Origin: Acinetobacter lwoffii
Lineage (GTDB): Bacteria > Pseudomonadota > Gammaproteobacteria > Pseudomonadales > Moraxellaceae
NCBI RefSeq assembly: GCF_019048525.1
Contig: NZ_CP077369.1
Location: 1,178,001 to 1,242,000, forward strand
Reading direction: 5' to 3'
Length of the DNA: 64,000 bases
Below, piece after piece: positions 1 to 9,973 of this stretch. Position numbers and translations under genes: made by a program. Each line of letters starts with the position of its first letter. Position 1 is the first letter of the stretch. A model generated the notes under the pieces. It searched no databases. It was not told the origin of the DNA and worked only from the letters and a program-made list of their open reading frames with translations.

Positions 1-14
1 ATTGATTTTTAGCA

Positions 15-49
15 AAATAAAAGCCCTGTTCTTAGACTAGAAACAAGGC
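15..49 (-). terminator. Rho-independent terminator of the lipoprotein gene at 57-446
   Basis: Read on the minus strand, a GCC-TTGT arm pairs with ACAGGGC across a short loop and is followed by a T-rich tract (CTTTTATTTT). It begins just past the stop codon of the upstream lipoprotein gene. Confidence 0.7.
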
Positions 50-56
50 GATTTTT

Positions 57-446
57 TTAGTCACATTGTGTCAGGGCATCTTTGGCGAAATGTTCGCGTA
101 AGCTGACAAAGTTCTTTTGTACGCCTGCATCGTGCAGGTCAAATTTTTGTGCAGTGCTAGTACCGTCGCGCTGGAAAGTCGCTGAGCCGGCATCGATTAG
201 AGTCATGCCTTTAAATGACCATTGTTCAATGGCACGATTATTGCCAATATCACCGGTGAATTCAATCACGCATTTATCGAGGAATTTGGTCAGTTTGGCC
301 TTGTTGTTGGTTGTGGCTGGAACCACTTCGAGGTTTTGGACTTCTTGCAAGACGCCAACCTGAAGCTGTGGGATTTTTGGTGCAGATGTACAAGCTGTAA
401 CTGCGATACTCGCAAGACCCGTCAAAATAAGAGCTTTAAATTTCAT
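57..446 (-). CDS. Small putative lipoprotein, function unknown
   Basis: A 129-residue protein with a short basic start, a hydrophobic stretch and a lipobox ending at Cys19 (VTAC), so it should be exported and lipid-anchored. The mature part is hydrophilic with two further cysteines (in DKCVIEF and at the C-terminal TQCD) that could form a disulfide. I do not recognise a family. It is followed by its own terminator and is separated from the gene at 514-1350 by a short spacer on the same strand, so it may have its own promoter. The ATG at 446 is preceded by an AAGAAAG purine stretch. Confidence 0.7.
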   Translation of the reverse strand: MKFKALILTGLASIAVTACTSAPKIPQLQVGVLQEVQNLEVVPATTNNKAKLTKFLDKCVIEFTGDIGNNRAIEQWSFKGMTLIDAGSATFQRDGTSTAQKFDLHDAGVQKNFVSLREHFAKDALTQCD

Positions 447-513
447 ATGATTCTTTCTTGTTGAGTGTTGTTAGGGTGAGTATAGGGATTTGAATGAAAA
501 ATGGCTATAAAAA

Positions 514-1350
514 CTAGTTTTCAATTAATTCAAATATCGCTTCACCATTGTTTACCTGAATTAGTATTCTTTCACCTTTAAGTGTAGGTTCGATTTTAAG
601 TAAGAATAGCCCTGTATTAATAATTAAATCATTAAGATTTTTAAATCCGTATTCCATTTTGATTTTTTGATTAGCATCAGGAAATTTTTTATTAATCGAT
701 ATGCCTACGGTTGTCAGTGAAATCCAACCATCATTTTTTTTATTATTAATGATTAAGCTTTCAATTTCTTTATAAATTTCATCTGCAGGGAAGAGGAAAC
801 GTGTTTTAAACAGATTGGATTTTAAAAAATTAATTTGAGTCTCTAAGCTTTTTTGAGCCGTCAAACAATATTGATCAAATTGATCTAAAAAAGGCTTATG
901 CTTTTTCTCCAAAGTTAATAAAAAATCAACAGCTGCTTTGGATTCATCGAGATTGGATAAATTATATTTTTCTTGAAAGTGATGTGTTATGAAATTTCGA
1001 TCTTTAACAAATTCTTGTAGGTGGCTGTTTAGCTTATGATGACTGTGTTCACATAAATTAAAAGATACTTTCATATCTAGACGAAGAGCATCTTCAGGTT
1101 CAGGAATGATCGTATCTTCCTCTGAGGGATTCACGAGAAACAATGAGTTTAAAGCTTTTGTAGTTAAACCACCTAATGTTTGATTTTGTACAGATGGTTC
1201 TATAATCAGTGGTAGATTATTGGGTTTAGAAATAATAGTTCTATTCATCTTCACGAGGCTTTTTAGTCCCATCTCTATTGTTTGAAAACGAATAAGGTGT
1301 TTTCCAAGTAAGGAATAAATTCTTTCTCTAATTTCGTCGATATTTTGCAT
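514..1350 (-). CDS. Putative RNA-directed protein: HEPN-like N-terminal part and C-terminal OST-HTH/LOTUS-like domain
   Basis: A 278-residue protein. Residues about 200-255 (DGWISL, then IKMEYGF, KNLNDLI) match the usual OST-HTH/LOTUS pattern: G-W-hydrophobic-L, later YGF-x-x-L-x-D-L. LOTUS domains bind RNA and in bacteria are often fused to NYN nucleases. Upstream is a mostly helical region with R118-N-F-I-T-H123, which fits the R-x4-6-H motif of HEPN ribonucleases. Seen: the motifs and AT-rich coding. Inferred: an RNA-binding protein, perhaps a nuclease. The gene stands alone behind the glyS terminator. No antitoxin-like partner is next to it. Family assignment is by eye and the HEPN part is the weaker half. 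Confidence 0.55.
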   Translation of the reverse strand: MQNIDEIRERIYSLLGKHLIRFQTIEMGLKSLVKMNRTIISKPNNLPLIIEPSVQNQTLGGLTTKALNSLFLVNPSEEDTIIPEPEDALRLDMKVSFNLCEHSHHKLNSHLQEFVKDRNFITHHFQEKYNLSNLDESKAAVDFLLTLEKKHKPFLDQFDQYCLTAQKSLETQINFLKSNLFKTRFLFPADEIYKEIESLIINNKKNDGWISLTTVGISINKKFPDANQKIKMEYGFKNLNDLIINTGLFLLKIEPTLKGERILIQVNNGEAIFELIEN

Positions 1351-1363
1351 TCTAAATATATTA

Positions 1364-1397
1364 AAAAAACCCCACTAATTTATAGCGGGGTTTTCTT
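1364..1397 (-). terminator. Terminator of the glyQS operon
   Basis: On the minus strand AAAACCCCGCT pairs with AGTGGGGTTTT around a short AT loop, followed by T7. It lies about 20 bases after the glyS stop codon and just before the start of the LOTUS-like gene. Confidence 0.85.
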
Positions 1398-1418
1398 TAA
1401 CTTACAAGAAGTTATGGA

Positions 1419-3488
1419 TTAGTGCTGAAGCACCGAAATATCAGCCACTTTGGTAAACAAATCACGAAGCTGAGCAAGCATTCGTAAACGGTTTGCTTTC
1501 AGGTCAGCATCATCAGCCATCACCATGACGCCGTCAAAGAACGCATCCACTGGCGCACGAAGTGCAGCAAGTGCAGACAACGCAGCAGTATAGTCTTTAG
1601 CAGCAAATAACGGCTCAACCACAGGCGTGATTTTCGCAAGTTCAGCGAACAATGCTTTCTCAGCATCTTCAACCAGATTCGCTTCAACCACAGCACCTTC
1701 AGGTGTTGCTTCTTTTGCAAGAATATTCGCAACACGCTTGTTGGCAGCAGCAAGCGCAGCCGCTTCAGGCAAGGCACGGAAGTGGTTGACTGCATTTACA
1801 CGCTTGTCAAAATCAAGCGGAGATTTTGGTGAAAGCGCTTGAACAGCTTGAATCACATCAACCGCAACGCCTTGGTCTTCGTATTTCGCACGGTAACGAC
1901 CTTCAAGGAATGCAACAGCATCTGCCAAAGTCTTGTCGTGATCTTTCAATACATCGCCATAAGCAGCAAGTGCAAGTTTGATCAAATCTTCAATTGAAAC
2001 ATCAAGCTCGTTTTCAGTCACAAGACGCAAAATACCAATTGCAGAACGACGTAGTGCAAATGGGTCTTTAGAACCTGTAGGCGCTTGACCAATACCGAAA
2101 ATACCTGTGAGCGTATCTAAACGATCCGCAAGAGCAATGGTTGTACCAGTTTTGGTTTTCGGTAAAACGTCACCCGCGAATTTAGGTAGATATTGCTCAC
2201 CTAAAGACTCAGCCACTTCCGCATTTTCACCTTCAAGACGTGCGTAGTAAGTACCTGCAATACCTTGAAGTTCAGGGAATTCACCCACAAGCTCAGAAGT
2301 TAAGTCACATTTTGCAAGAAGCGCCGCTTTTTCAGCATCTTCCGCTTTTGCACCTGTAATAGGCGCAAGTGCTACAGCCAATTTCGCAATACGTTCAGAC
2401 TTGTTCCAAAGCGTACCCAATTCAGCTTGGAATACCATGTTTGCAAGTTTCTCTTTACGAGATGCAAGCGGTTGCTTTTGATCTTGTAAGAAGAAGAATT
2501 CAGCATCTGACAAACGTGGACGAACCACTTTCTCGTTACCTTCAATAATTTGTGTCGGGTCTTTCGACTCGATGTTTGACACAGTAATGAAGTAAGGTTG
2601 AAGTTTATTGTCAGCGTTCACTAAGCAGAAGTACTTCTGGTTGTCCTGCATCGTGGTGATCAATGCTTCTTGAGGAACAGCAAGGAAGCGTTCTTCGAAG
2701 CTTGCACGAAGCGCAACAGGCCATTCAACGAGTGCAGTCACTTCGTCACGAAGATCCGCAGGGACAATTGCAATGGCATTCACTTCATCAGCAAGTGCTT
2801 TGACTTGTTGATCGATGATGGCTTGACGCTCTTCAAAAGACGCTACAACGTAAGCCGCTTTTAACTTCGCTAAGTATTCGTCTGCATGCGCTAAAGTGAT
2901 TGCTTCAGGTGCATGGAAACGGTGGCCATAAGTCACGTTACCTGCTTTGTGGTCTTGAATTGTTGCATCAACCACATCGTTGTCTTTCAACAACACAACC
3001 CATTTCACAGGACGTACGAATTCAGTACGGCTTGCCGCAGAACGCATACGTTTTGCGATTGGAAGATTATCCAATGCATTTTGTAAAATTTGTGGCAATA
3101 AAACGTCAAGGCTTTGACCTTTGACATCTTTTAAATAGCATACTTTTTCAACTTTACCTGCTTGGAAAGTTGATACTTGATCAACCGTGATGCCTTGACC
3201 ACGCATAAAGCCTTCAAGTGCTTTCGTCGGGTTGCCTTCAGCATCAAAGGCTGCCTGTTTGGCAGGGCCGTCAAAACGTTTTTGTGTGTCTGCTTGTGCA
3301 GCATCAACATTGACAATTTTAAGTGCAAGACGACGAGGTGCTGCATAGGCTTCGATTGAATCAAAAACAAGACCAGCATCTTTTAAGCCTTTTACTGTTT
3401 CTGCATGTAAGGCATCACGTAATTTTTTCAGGCTTTTTGGTGGAAGTTCTTCACAACCCAATTCGAACAAAACGGTATGTTTAGACAT
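1419..3488 (-). CDS. glyS: Glycine--tRNA ligase beta subunit
   Basis: 689 residues, the usual size of bacterial GlyS. The N-terminus ([14 protein letters not shown]) is the family signature, followed by tRNA-synthetase B and HD-type regions and a C-terminal anticodon-binding (DALR-like) helical domain. Together with GlyQ it forms the heterotetrameric glycyl-tRNA synthetase that charges tRNA-Gly in the cytoplasm. Its ATG overlaps the glyQ stop codon by one base (TAATG), so the two are translationally coupled. The pair ends at a strong terminator. Confidence 0.97.
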   Translation of the reverse strand: MSKHTVLFELGCEELPPKSLKKLRDALHAETVKGLKDAGLVFDSIEAYAAPRRLALKIVNVDAAQADTQKRFDGPAKQAAFDAEGNPTKALEGFMRGQGITVDQVSTFQAGKVEKVCYLKDVKGQSLDVLLPQILQNALDNLPIAKRMRSAASRTEFVRPVKWVVLLKDNDVVDATIQDHKAGNVTYGHRFHAPEAITLAHADEYLAKLKAAYVVASFEERQAIIDQQVKALADEVNAIAIVPADLRDEVTALVEWPVALRASFEERFLAVPQEALITTMQDNQKYFCLVNADNKLQPYFITVSNIESKDPTQIIEGNEKVVRPRLSDAEFFFLQDQKQPLASRKEKLANMVFQAELGTLWNKSERIAKLAVALAPITGAKAEDAEKAALLAKCDLTSELVGEFPELQGIAGTYYARLEGENAEVAESLGEQYLPKFAGDVLPKTKTGTTIALADRLDTLTGIFGIGQAPTGSKDPFALRRSAIGILRLVTENELDVSIEDLIKLALAAYGDVLKDHDKTLADAVAFLEGRYRAKYEDQGVAVDVIQAVQALSPKSPLDFDKRVNAVNHFRALPEAAALAAANKRVANILAKEATPEGAVVEANLVEDAEKALFAELAKITPVVEPLFAAKDYTAALSALAALRAPVDAFFDGVMVMADDADLKANRLRMLAQLRDLFTKVADISVLQH

Positions 3489-4477
3489 TATTTGCTCTCC
3501 TTGTTTGCTTCTTTCGCTTCTGCTTCAACTTGCGCTTTTAATTGTGCCAACACTTCATCACGTAATGCGGGTTCAGCCATTGGGAAACCAAGTTCCGCAC
3601 GTGCTGCTACATAACTTGTCGCAATAGAACGTGCCAAGGTACGTACACGTAAAATGTAACGTTGACGTTCAGTCACAGAAATCGCGCCACGCGCATCCAA
3701 TAAGTTGAAGCTGTGTGATGCTTTCACGACTTGCTCATATGCAGGAAGTGGAAGTTTCGCTTCGATCAAACGCGTTGCTTCAGCTTCGTAGAAATCGAAC
3801 AATTCAAACATTTTTTCAACGTTGGCATATTCAAAGTTATAGGTCGATTGTTCCACTTCATTTTGATGGAACACATCGCCATACGTTACCGTACCGAACT
3901 GACCTTTGGTCCAAACCAGATCATAAACTGAATCTACACCCTGCAAATACATGGCAAGACGTTCAAGACCGTAAGTGATTTCACCAGTCACTGGGTAGCA
4001 TTCAACACCACCGACTTGCTGGAAGTAGGTGAACTGAGTCACTTCCATACCGTTTAACCAAACTTCCCAACCTAAGCCCCAAGCACCCAGTGTTGGAGAT
4101 TCCCAGTTGTCTTCTACGAAACGAATATCGTGAACTAAAGGATCAATACCGATCGCTTTTAATGAGTCGAGGTAAAGCTGCTGGATATTGTCTGGGTTTG
4201 GCTTAAGCACCACCTGAAATTGGTAATAATGTTGCAAACGGTTCGGGTTTTCACCATAACGACCATCTTTCGGACGGCGTGATGGTTGGACATAAGCGGC
4301 ATTCCAGGTTTCAGGACCCAGTGCACGAAGGAAAGTCGCAGTGTGGAATGTCCCTGCACCCATTTCCATATCATAAGGTTGCAAAATGACGCAGCCTTGC
4401 TCCGCCCAGTAAGTTTGTAAGGCAAGAATTAAGCCTTGGAAGGTATCAATATGCGATATGGCGCGACTCATGGTCAT
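3488..4477 (-). CDS. glyQ: Glycine--tRNA ligase alpha subunit
   Basis: 329 residues; the class II catalytic subunit, with the characteristic [17 protein letters not shown] start, the [13 protein letters not shown] segment and the [16 protein letters not shown] motif 2 region that binds glycine and ATP. First gene of glyQS. Two in-frame ATGs (4477 and 4471) are possible; neither has a strong Shine-Dalgarno (AAGTGG precedes). The C-terminal tail is short, Lys/Glu-rich and variable. A near-consensus sigma-70 promoter sits 30-60 bases upstream. Confidence 0.97.
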   Translation of the reverse strand: MTMSRAISHIDTFQGLILALQTYWAEQGCVILQPYDMEMGAGTFHTATFLRALGPETWNAAYVQPSRRPKDGRYGENPNRLQHYYQFQVVLKPNPDNIQQLYLDSLKAIGIDPLVHDIRFVEDNWESPTLGAWGLGWEVWLNGMEVTQFTYFQQVGGVECYPVTGEITYGLERLAMYLQGVDSVYDLVWTKGQFGTVTYGDVFHQNEVEQSTYNFEYANVEKMFELFDFYEAEATRLIEAKLPLPAYEQVVKASHSFNLLDARGAISVTERQRYILRVRTLARSIATSYVAARAELGFPMAEPALRDEVLAQLKAQVEAEAKEANKESK

Positions 4478-4507
4478 CCACTTAAAATTAGAGAAAAATT
4501 GTGCTCA

Positions 4508-4536
4508 ATTATAAGGACTTTGCAGGGGAGTGGCAA
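4508..4536 (-). promoter_or_regulatory. Sigma-70 promoter of glyQS
   Basis: On the minus strand TTGCCA (4536-4531) and TATAAT (4513-4508) are separated by 17 bases and lie directly upstream of glyQ. No T-box or attenuator-like structure was seen in the short leader. Confidence 0.75.
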
Positions 4537-4783
4537 AGGGTTAATGTAGGGATACTTTTCTGAAAAAAATAAAACAGGCTTAAAGGATACGCGGCATTTA
4601 GAGGCTTACTGCGATTTTAGCTGTACTGGACGATACAGGCTGATCTGAAAATCAGGAATAAATCAGATGTATGGCGTGCTGTTAACCGGAGAGTCATAAA
4701 GTTCAACGGATCTCATACGATTGCCGCTCTAAAATTAGTTTAATATTCACGCAATATAATAATGCTTAAAAATAAGGAACTTC
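4537..4783. other. Intergenic region between divergent glyQ and the transglutaminase-like gene
   Basis: No ORF or RNA gene seen. A TATAAT-like hexamer at 4755-4760 may be the -10 of the plus-strand gene, but no convincing -35 is at the right distance. An AAGGA Shine-Dalgarno lies just before the ATG at 4784. Confidence 0.4.
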
Positions 4784-5590
4784 ATGACCACTTATCAAAT
4801 TCAATGCCATTTAAAATATAAGGTCGTGCAACCGACAGAATTTATTTTTATGCTTCAGGCGGCACATTATTCCGATCAGAAGATTCTTGAAGAACAACTC
4901 AGCTTTAGTCTGCCGGTGGCATGGCATGAATTTCAGGATGCTCAGCATCAAAATCGTCATGTTCGACTACAGGTCGAACCCTGTGACGCTTTTGAGCTGA
5001 ATTATACGGCGACAGTGGTTCGTCAACCGGGCCTCTCTCTGGAGCTTCAGCAAGGTCTGAAAGAAGTAGCCATTCCTGAGCTGCCCGATGAAGTATTACC
5101 TTATTTGCTGGCCAGCCGTTATTGCAATTCGGATTTATTGCTGGAAATGGCGAAACGCTCATTTGGCTGGATGACACCAGGCTATACGCGTGTCAAGGCG
5201 ATTGAACAGTGGATTTATAACAATATTTTTTATGTGTCTGGCAGTTCCGACCAGTTTACCACTGCCACAGATGTACTAGTGCATCGTGCAGGCGTATGCC
5301 GTGACTTTGCCCATTTAGGCATTGCGCTGTGCCGTGCCTTAGGAATTCCGGCACGCATGGTGGTCGGTTATGTGGAAATTGAAAAGTTTTTACCCGATTT
5401 TCATGCCATTTTTGAAGCTTATTTGGATGGAGGGTGGGTGCAGTTTGATCCGACCCGTCTAGCTCCGGTCGAAAATCTTATTCGGATCGGCACTGGAGTC
5501 GATGCCGGAGATGTGGCATTTTCAACTTATTATGGTCAGGTCGAACTGTTAAAAATCCAGCCTTTGATTCAACCTGAAATGAGCCATTAG
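4784..5590 (+). CDS. Transglutaminase-like family protein (cysteine protease fold)
   Basis: 268 residues. The N-terminal third is a beta-rich transglutaminase N-terminal-like region. The catalytic core has AGVCRDFAHLG (Cys nucleophile near residue 170), a later FHAIFEAY (His) and WVQFDPTR (Asp), the Cys-His-Asp triad of the transglutaminase/protease superfamily. Such bacterial proteins are generally cytoplasmic with unknown substrates; some sit beside peptide-ligating genes, but none is present here. No signal peptide. Monocistronic, with the HPP-CBS gene starting about 115 bases downstream. Confidence 0.85.
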   Translation: MTTYQIQCHLKYKVVQPTEFIFMLQAAHYSDQKILEEQLSFSLPVAWHEFQDAQHQNRHVRLQVEPCDAFELNYTATVVRQPGLSLELQQGLKEVAIPELPDEVLPYLLASRYCNSDLLLEMAKRSFGWMTPGYTRVKAIEQWIYNNIFYVSGSSDQFTTATDVLVHRAGVCRDFAHLGIALCRALGIPARMVVGYVEIEKFLPDFHAIFEAYLDGGWVQFDPTRLAPVENLIRIGTGVDAGDVAFSTYYGQVELLKIQPLIQPEMSH

Positions 5591-5705
5591 GTTGTTTTAA
5601 AAAGCATGTATTCGCGAATGGTGAAAAGATGTAAAACACAGATGCCTTTCATCGGGCTTGGTTCTATAATGCCCGAAATCTATAAACAATAAGATCAGGC
5701 GCATT

Positions 5706-6815
5706 GTGTTTCACTCCCATCTCGACTGGCTCAATACCTTAAAACCGAATTTCAAAGTCCTTCCACTCAAAGACCGTTTGCTCTGCGGAGCTGGAGCACT
5801 ATTGGGTTTGGTCGTCTCATCCTTGTTGAGTTTATGGATTCTGGGGGATTTTGAAGCCTGGTATATTGCCCCGATGGGTGCATCTTCGGTATTGCTGTTT
5901 GCTGTGCCGGCCAGTCCTCTGGCACAGCCCTGGAATATTCTGGTCGGGAATACGATTGCTGCGGTGATTGGCGTGAGTTGCGCTATATTCATAGTTAATC
6001 CGACCGAAGCCTTTAGTATAGCTGTGGCCTTGGCGATCGTTCTGATGATGACCACAGATTCCCTGCATCCACCGAGTGGCGCCGTGGCCATTACCGCAGT
6101 GCTGGGCGGCCAGCCGGTGCATGAACTCGGTTATGCCTTTGTATTTTATCCGGTACTACTCAATTCAATTTTACTGATGGTAATTGCCATTGTCTTTAAC
6201 CGGATGATTGGCAAGGATTATCCGCAGCAAGCCCAACTAAATACCCGCTCCAAGGATCCGACGCCGACCCAGAAAGTCACCATTCAACCGCAGGATATTC
6301 AGGAAGTGCTGGACCAGCGCACCGAGCTGCTGGACATCAGTGAATATGACCTGCAAAAAATTATTCTGGAGGCACAAAACCGCGCCAATGCGCGTGCAGT
6401 GCATGAATTTAGCTGCCAGGATATTATGACGAAGGATGTGGCAACGCTGCATGAAAATGATGACATTCAGCATGCACTGGACAAGTTCAAGCAAATGAAC
6501 CTGATGAGCCTGCCCGTTGTTAATGCCGATGAACAACTGGTCGGTACGCTGGCAATGTATCAGGTGGTGGAATGGTTCAAGCGCGCGGCTGATGTTCGCA
6601 GTAGCTGGGAACATCAGGTCAAACATATCATGACCCGTAAGGTGATCACGGTACAGCCTTTACAGCCCATTCAGGATCTGGTGCCATATTTTGTCGAACG
6701 TTCGTTCAACTATATTCCGGTGGTGAGTGAGCAGAAATTGGTGGGAATTATCAGTCGGGCAGACATGATTGCCGCACTGAATCAGGAACTGAATCATTTT
6801 AAAATGAAAGCTTAA
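5706..6815 (+). CDS. HPP-family membrane protein with two C-terminal CBS domains
   Basis: 369 residues. Residues about 20-170 hold the HPP transmembrane region (several hydrophobic helices, with DSLHPPSGAVA carrying the His-Pro-Pro motif). A linker follows, then two CBS domains (about 240-295 and 305-365) starting CQDIMTKDVATL and VKHIMTRKVITV, which usually sense adenine nucleotides. HPP proteins have been linked to nitrite transport in cyanobacteria and plants, but the substrate here is unknown. GTG start at 5706; a weak AGG is the only visible ribosome binding site. Confidence 0.85.
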   Translation: MFHSHLDWLNTLKPNFKVLPLKDRLLCGAGALLGLVVSSLLSLWILGDFEAWYIAPMGASSVLLFAVPASPLAQPWNILVGNTIAAVIGVSCAIFIVNPTEAFSIAVALAIVLMMTTDSLHPPSGAVAITAVLGGQPVHELGYAFVFYPVLLNSILLMVIAIVFNRMIGKDYPQQAQLNTRSKDPTPTQKVTIQPQDIQEVLDQRTELLDISEYDLQKIILEAQNRANARAVHEFSCQDIMTKDVATLHENDDIQHALDKFKQMNLMSLPVVNADEQLVGTLAMYQVVEWFKRAADVRSSWEHQVKHIMTRKVITVQPLQPIQDLVPYFVERSFNYIPVVSEQKLVGIISRADMIAALNQELNHFKMKA

Positions 6816-6852
6816 AACCGGATTAAAATGGAATATAAGCGACCATGCCTGA

Positions 6853-7206
6853 TCAGGTCTGGTCGGCTTGCCAGCTGAGAAAACTGTAAAACAGTGCCAT
6901 CGTCAGGGAAAAATACAGCAGAAACAAAAAATGAGTACTCAAAGCTTCGCTTGGAGGATGCGAGATGTAGGCCAGAATCAGGGTTCCCAGTATGCAGCTT
7001 AGTAAAATCGTGAGGATATTAAACAGCTGATAATGGCGTAGCAGCAGGTGAGTCACCAATAGGAAAGGGAAGACCATCATCCAGTAAGTCAGGCAGACAA
7101 AAAAGCTAATAAAAAGCGCTGAAAACAGGCTTCTGAAAATGGAGAAAACCCCATAGTTGGCTTCATGAAATAGCGCATAAGGGAATAAAATTACAGCGAT
7201 GATCAA
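6853..7206 (-). CDS. Small integral membrane protein, unknown
   Basis: 117 residues, very hydrophobic, with three to four predicted transmembrane helices (for example LFSALFISFFVCLTYWM and LTILLSCILGTLILAYI). No charged motif suggests a function. It is convergent with the HPP-CBS gene, 37 bases from that gene's stop. Coding character is plausible but not certain; the start may be further in. Confidence 0.5.
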   Translation of the reverse strand: MIIAVILFPYALFHEANYGVFSIFRSLFSALFISFFVCLTYWMMVFPFLLVTHLLLRHYQLFNILTILLSCILGTLILAYISHPPSEALSTHFLFLLYFSLTMALFYSFLSWQADQT

Positions 7207-7401
7207 AGAAAGGGGTAAGCGCGAGGTTAAGCGTCATTTTCCAGGGAGAATTCTGGATCGGTTGAGAGATTAAGTGAAATATCCTGTCCAATATCTGTTT
7301 GCCACTTTTTGATGTTTTTAATATAGGGACTTTATCTTTATCATTGTTAAATGCATATTATTTTTCGATGAGAGAAAGATTCAACATATAGGCGATTAAT
7401 A

Positions 7402-7431
7402 CGACAAAGCACACCGGAGTGTGCTTTGTCG
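7402..7431. terminator. Perfect 13-bp palindrome downstream of the DASS transporter gene
   Basis: CGACAAAGCACAC pairs perfectly with its inverted copy around a CGGA tetraloop. It lies about 30 bases after the stop codon of the minus-strand transporter at 7460. There is no T-run on either side, so it may be a transcript-stabilising 3' hairpin rather than a classic intrinsic terminator. Confidence 0.5.
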
Positions 7432-7459
7432 ATGGTGTGATGCTTAAAAGCTGTAATGA

Positions 7460-8872
7460 TTAAATAAAGAACCAGTAAATAAACAGGGAAATAATAAAGA
7501 TACACATGATATTCAGTACAAAACCAACTTTCATCATTTCGCTTTGCTGGATATGACCGGTTCCAAAAACAATCGCATTGGGCGGGGTAGCTACCGGCAG
7601 CATAAAGGCACATGAGGCACCAATACCAATGACGATGACCAGAATTTCTTTGGGCATGCCCATCTGATCCGCAATTGCGGCAAATACTGGTACCAGCAGG
7701 GCAGCCGAAGCGGTATTACTGGTAAATTCAGTCAGGAAGATAATAAAAGTAGCGACTACAAAAATAATCATCAGCGGGGAGGCATCACCAAAGGCATTGG
7801 CCAGAGTTTGACCCAGTACCAGCGAACTGCCTGAATCCTTCAGAATGGCACTCAAAGTCAGACCACCACCAAATAGGTACAAGACCCCCCAGTCGGTATT
7901 TTCTGCAATCTGTTTCCAGCTTGCGGTACCCAGAATCACCACCATACAGGCAGCCGAGATTGCAATCCAGGTATCCGGTTGTGAAACACCAAAAAATTCG
8001 GTGAATTTTTTACTGAAAATCCAGGCAATTGCAGTACAGAGAAAGAGGATCATGGTGGCTATACGGGTGCCGGTCCAGGGAATATCTTCGGTCACAAATT
8101 GTACTTTGTGATTTAGTTTTGGACGTAGTACTAGATATAAACTGACTAGCATGGCGGGAAGAATAATGAACATCATCGGCAAGCCGATTTTCATCCAGTC
8201 GGCAAAATCATAGCCGAGTGCCTTGGCGGCAATAGCATTCGGAGGTGAACCGACCATGGTGCCCAGTCCGCCAATACTGGCCGAATAGGCAATGCCGAGC
8301 AGGATAAAGACAAAAGTTTTACGATCCTTGCTGACATCCAGATGTGAAAGCAAGCCTAGGGCCAAAGGCAGCATCATGGCAGCAGTCGCCGTATTGGAAA
8401 TCCACATGGACAGCAGCGCCGTCACCACAAAAATCGCCAGTACAGAAATACCCAGATGCCCTCTGGACAGGGAAATGATCCACATGGCAATTTTCCGGTC
8501 CAGTTTTTGGATATGCAACGCCGTTGCCAGCGCAAAACCACCAAAAAACAGGAAAATGACAGGATCGGCAAAAGTGGCCAAAGCGGCTTGCGTGGTAATC
8601 GGAACCAGTTCTTCACCAGAGGCCATTGGCATGGCCAGCAATACCGCCATCACGGGGACGAGTAACGCTGTAATCGTGATATGAATGGCTTCAGTCAGCC
8701 ATAAAATACCGATAAAGGCTAAAAGGGCCAGTCCTTTATTGGCATTCTGGTCATAGGGCAGGTAAAGATATAAGCCATAGGCTACAATGGCTGCGACAAA
8801 AATAAGGATCCAGCCTTTCAGCAGTCCTTTGGGCATAGCATTGGTCGGGGTAGCTAGGTTGGTCTGAGTCAT
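7460..8872 (-). CDS. DASS/SLC13-family sodium:anion (dicarboxylate) symporter
   Basis: 470 residues from the ATG at 8872, which has an AAGGAG Shine-Dalgarno seven bases away; an ATG 15 bases further upstream lacks one. About 11-12 transmembrane segments. SLC13 landmarks include two substrate/Na+ loops: SNTATAAMMLPLALG in the first half and the matching TSNTASAALLVPV in the second, each followed by a conserved Pro-rich PPNAI segment (GSPPNAIA, ATPPNAIVFG). Imports a di- or tricarboxylate or sulfate with Na+; the substrate cannot be named. Preceded by another anion-type exporter gene on the same strand. Confidence 0.88.
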   Translation of the reverse strand: MTQTNLATPTNAMPKGLLKGWILIFVAAIVAYGLYLYLPYDQNANKGLALLAFIGILWLTEAIHITITALLVPVMAVLLAMPMASGEELVPITTQAALATFADPVIFLFFGGFALATALHIQKLDRKIAMWIISLSRGHLGISVLAIFVVTALLSMWISNTATAAMMLPLALGLLSHLDVSKDRKTFVFILLGIAYSASIGGLGTMVGSPPNAIAAKALGYDFADWMKIGLPMMFIILPAMLVSLYLVLRPKLNHKVQFVTEDIPWTGTRIATMILFLCTAIAWIFSKKFTEFFGVSQPDTWIAISAACMVVILGTASWKQIAENTDWGVLYLFGGGLTLSAILKDSGSSLVLGQTLANAFGDASPLMIIFVVATFIIFLTEFTSNTASAALLVPVFAAIADQMGMPKEILVIVIGIGASCAFMLPVATPPNAIVFGTGHIQQSEMMKVGFVLNIMCIFIISLFIYWFFI

Positions 8873-8955
8873 ATGCTCTCCTTGCAAGGTTTTTATTTAC
8901 GTCATTTTTTTATATCAGCTTTGAATTTGTAATTTTGCTTTGTTTAAAAAATACC

Positions 8956-9741
8956 CTATTTAAAGATACTATAACCAGATTGTTGCAATAATCCAGCACT
9001 TTGCCAGAGGGCAGACAGGCCCAAACCGAGAAGTAAAGCCAGGACAATCCATTTGAAGTGCTGCTGAGATAAACGATGGCGTATTTTGCCTCCAATCCAG
9101 ACACCAGCAAGGGCGAATAAGCTGATCCCGATCAAAATATGCTGTTGATGGGTTTCCAGTGTGATCAGAATTGGAAATAGTAAAATCAGCTGGATCAGTT
9201 TACCGGCAATGAAATTGAGATTACTGATAATGACAATATCTGTTTTAGACAGCTGGCAACTCATCAAATACATCATTAGAAAAGGTGCCATAGCATTGGT
9301 CGCACCTCCAATAATGCCGGCCAGTAAACCAAAACAGAGCATGCTGGAAATATGCGGACTAACTTGTAAGGGGCGTGCCCGTAACTGGTCCAAGACATAA
9401 AATACAATTACCAGACCCAATAACAATTTTAAATAAGCCTCATTGAGCCAAAGTAGCAGCTTGACCCCGAGTACACTGCCGATCAGGCTACTAAGCATTA
9501 ATGGCCAATAGCGTTTTATATAATAGCCCATACTATTCAACAGACTATGTGCAGGATCGGCATTCAGCATGATCAGATTCAGCAGCAAACAGGGCAGAAT
9601 GACAAGGGTAACCGCGATGCTAAGCGGATATGCGCTGGACAGAACAGCCGTACTCATCATGGGAAAGCCAAAGCCGCTTAAACCATACAGCAGGGCTGCT
9701 ACGGCACAGAGCCACAGCATCATCCATTCTGCCTGAGTCAT
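8956..9741 (-). CDS. TSUP (TauE/SafE) family permease
   Basis: 261 residues with about eight transmembrane helices in two repeated halves, typical of the TauE/SafE sulfite/sulfoacetate exporter family (GLLAGIIGGATNAMAPFLMMYL is the second-half signature). Probably moves a sulfur-containing or other organic anion across the inner membrane. It lies upstream of the DASS gene on the same strand with a spacer of about 80 bases, so co-transcription is possible. Confidence 0.85.
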   Translation of the reverse strand: MTQAEWMMLWLCAVAALLYGLSGFGFPMMSTAVLSSAYPLSIAVTLVILPCLLLNLIMLNADPAHSLLNSMGYYIKRYWPLMLSSLIGSVLGVKLLLWLNEAYLKLLLGLVIVFYVLDQLRARPLQVSPHISSMLCFGLLAGIIGGATNAMAPFLMMYLMSCQLSKTDIVIISNLNFIAGKLIQLILLFPILITLETHQQHILIGISLFALAGVWIGGKIRHRLSQQHFKWIVLALLLGLGLSALWQSAGLLQQSGYSIFK

Positions 9742-9846
9742 GTGAAATCCATTTCAAAAATTAGAATATTGAACTTATCGTGAATTCAACTGAGAAAGAA
9801 AGTGAAAAGCTATAATACAGCAAATAAATCACAAAAAAGTATAGGC

Positions 9847-9883
9847 AAAAAAAGCCACGATAACTTGGGGAAATTACTGTGGC
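9847..9883 (-). terminator. Terminator of the PspC-domain gene
   Basis: On the minus strand GCCAC pairs with GTGGC at the ends of a longer imperfect hairpin, directly followed by T7. It lies about 90 bases after the PspC gene stop. Confidence 0.65.
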
Positions 9884-9973
9884 ATCAAAATTTCATCCCA
9901 TTTAACCGGGGTGAAAGAGGAAGCTCTGCGATGAAACTGGTTTAAGAACTCTTGTTAAAAATGACTGTACAAC

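Noticed and set aside
8292..8684. Plus-strand 130-codon frame opposite the DASS transporter
   Set aside because: Opposite-strand shadow of a clear membrane transporter gene, no start signal.
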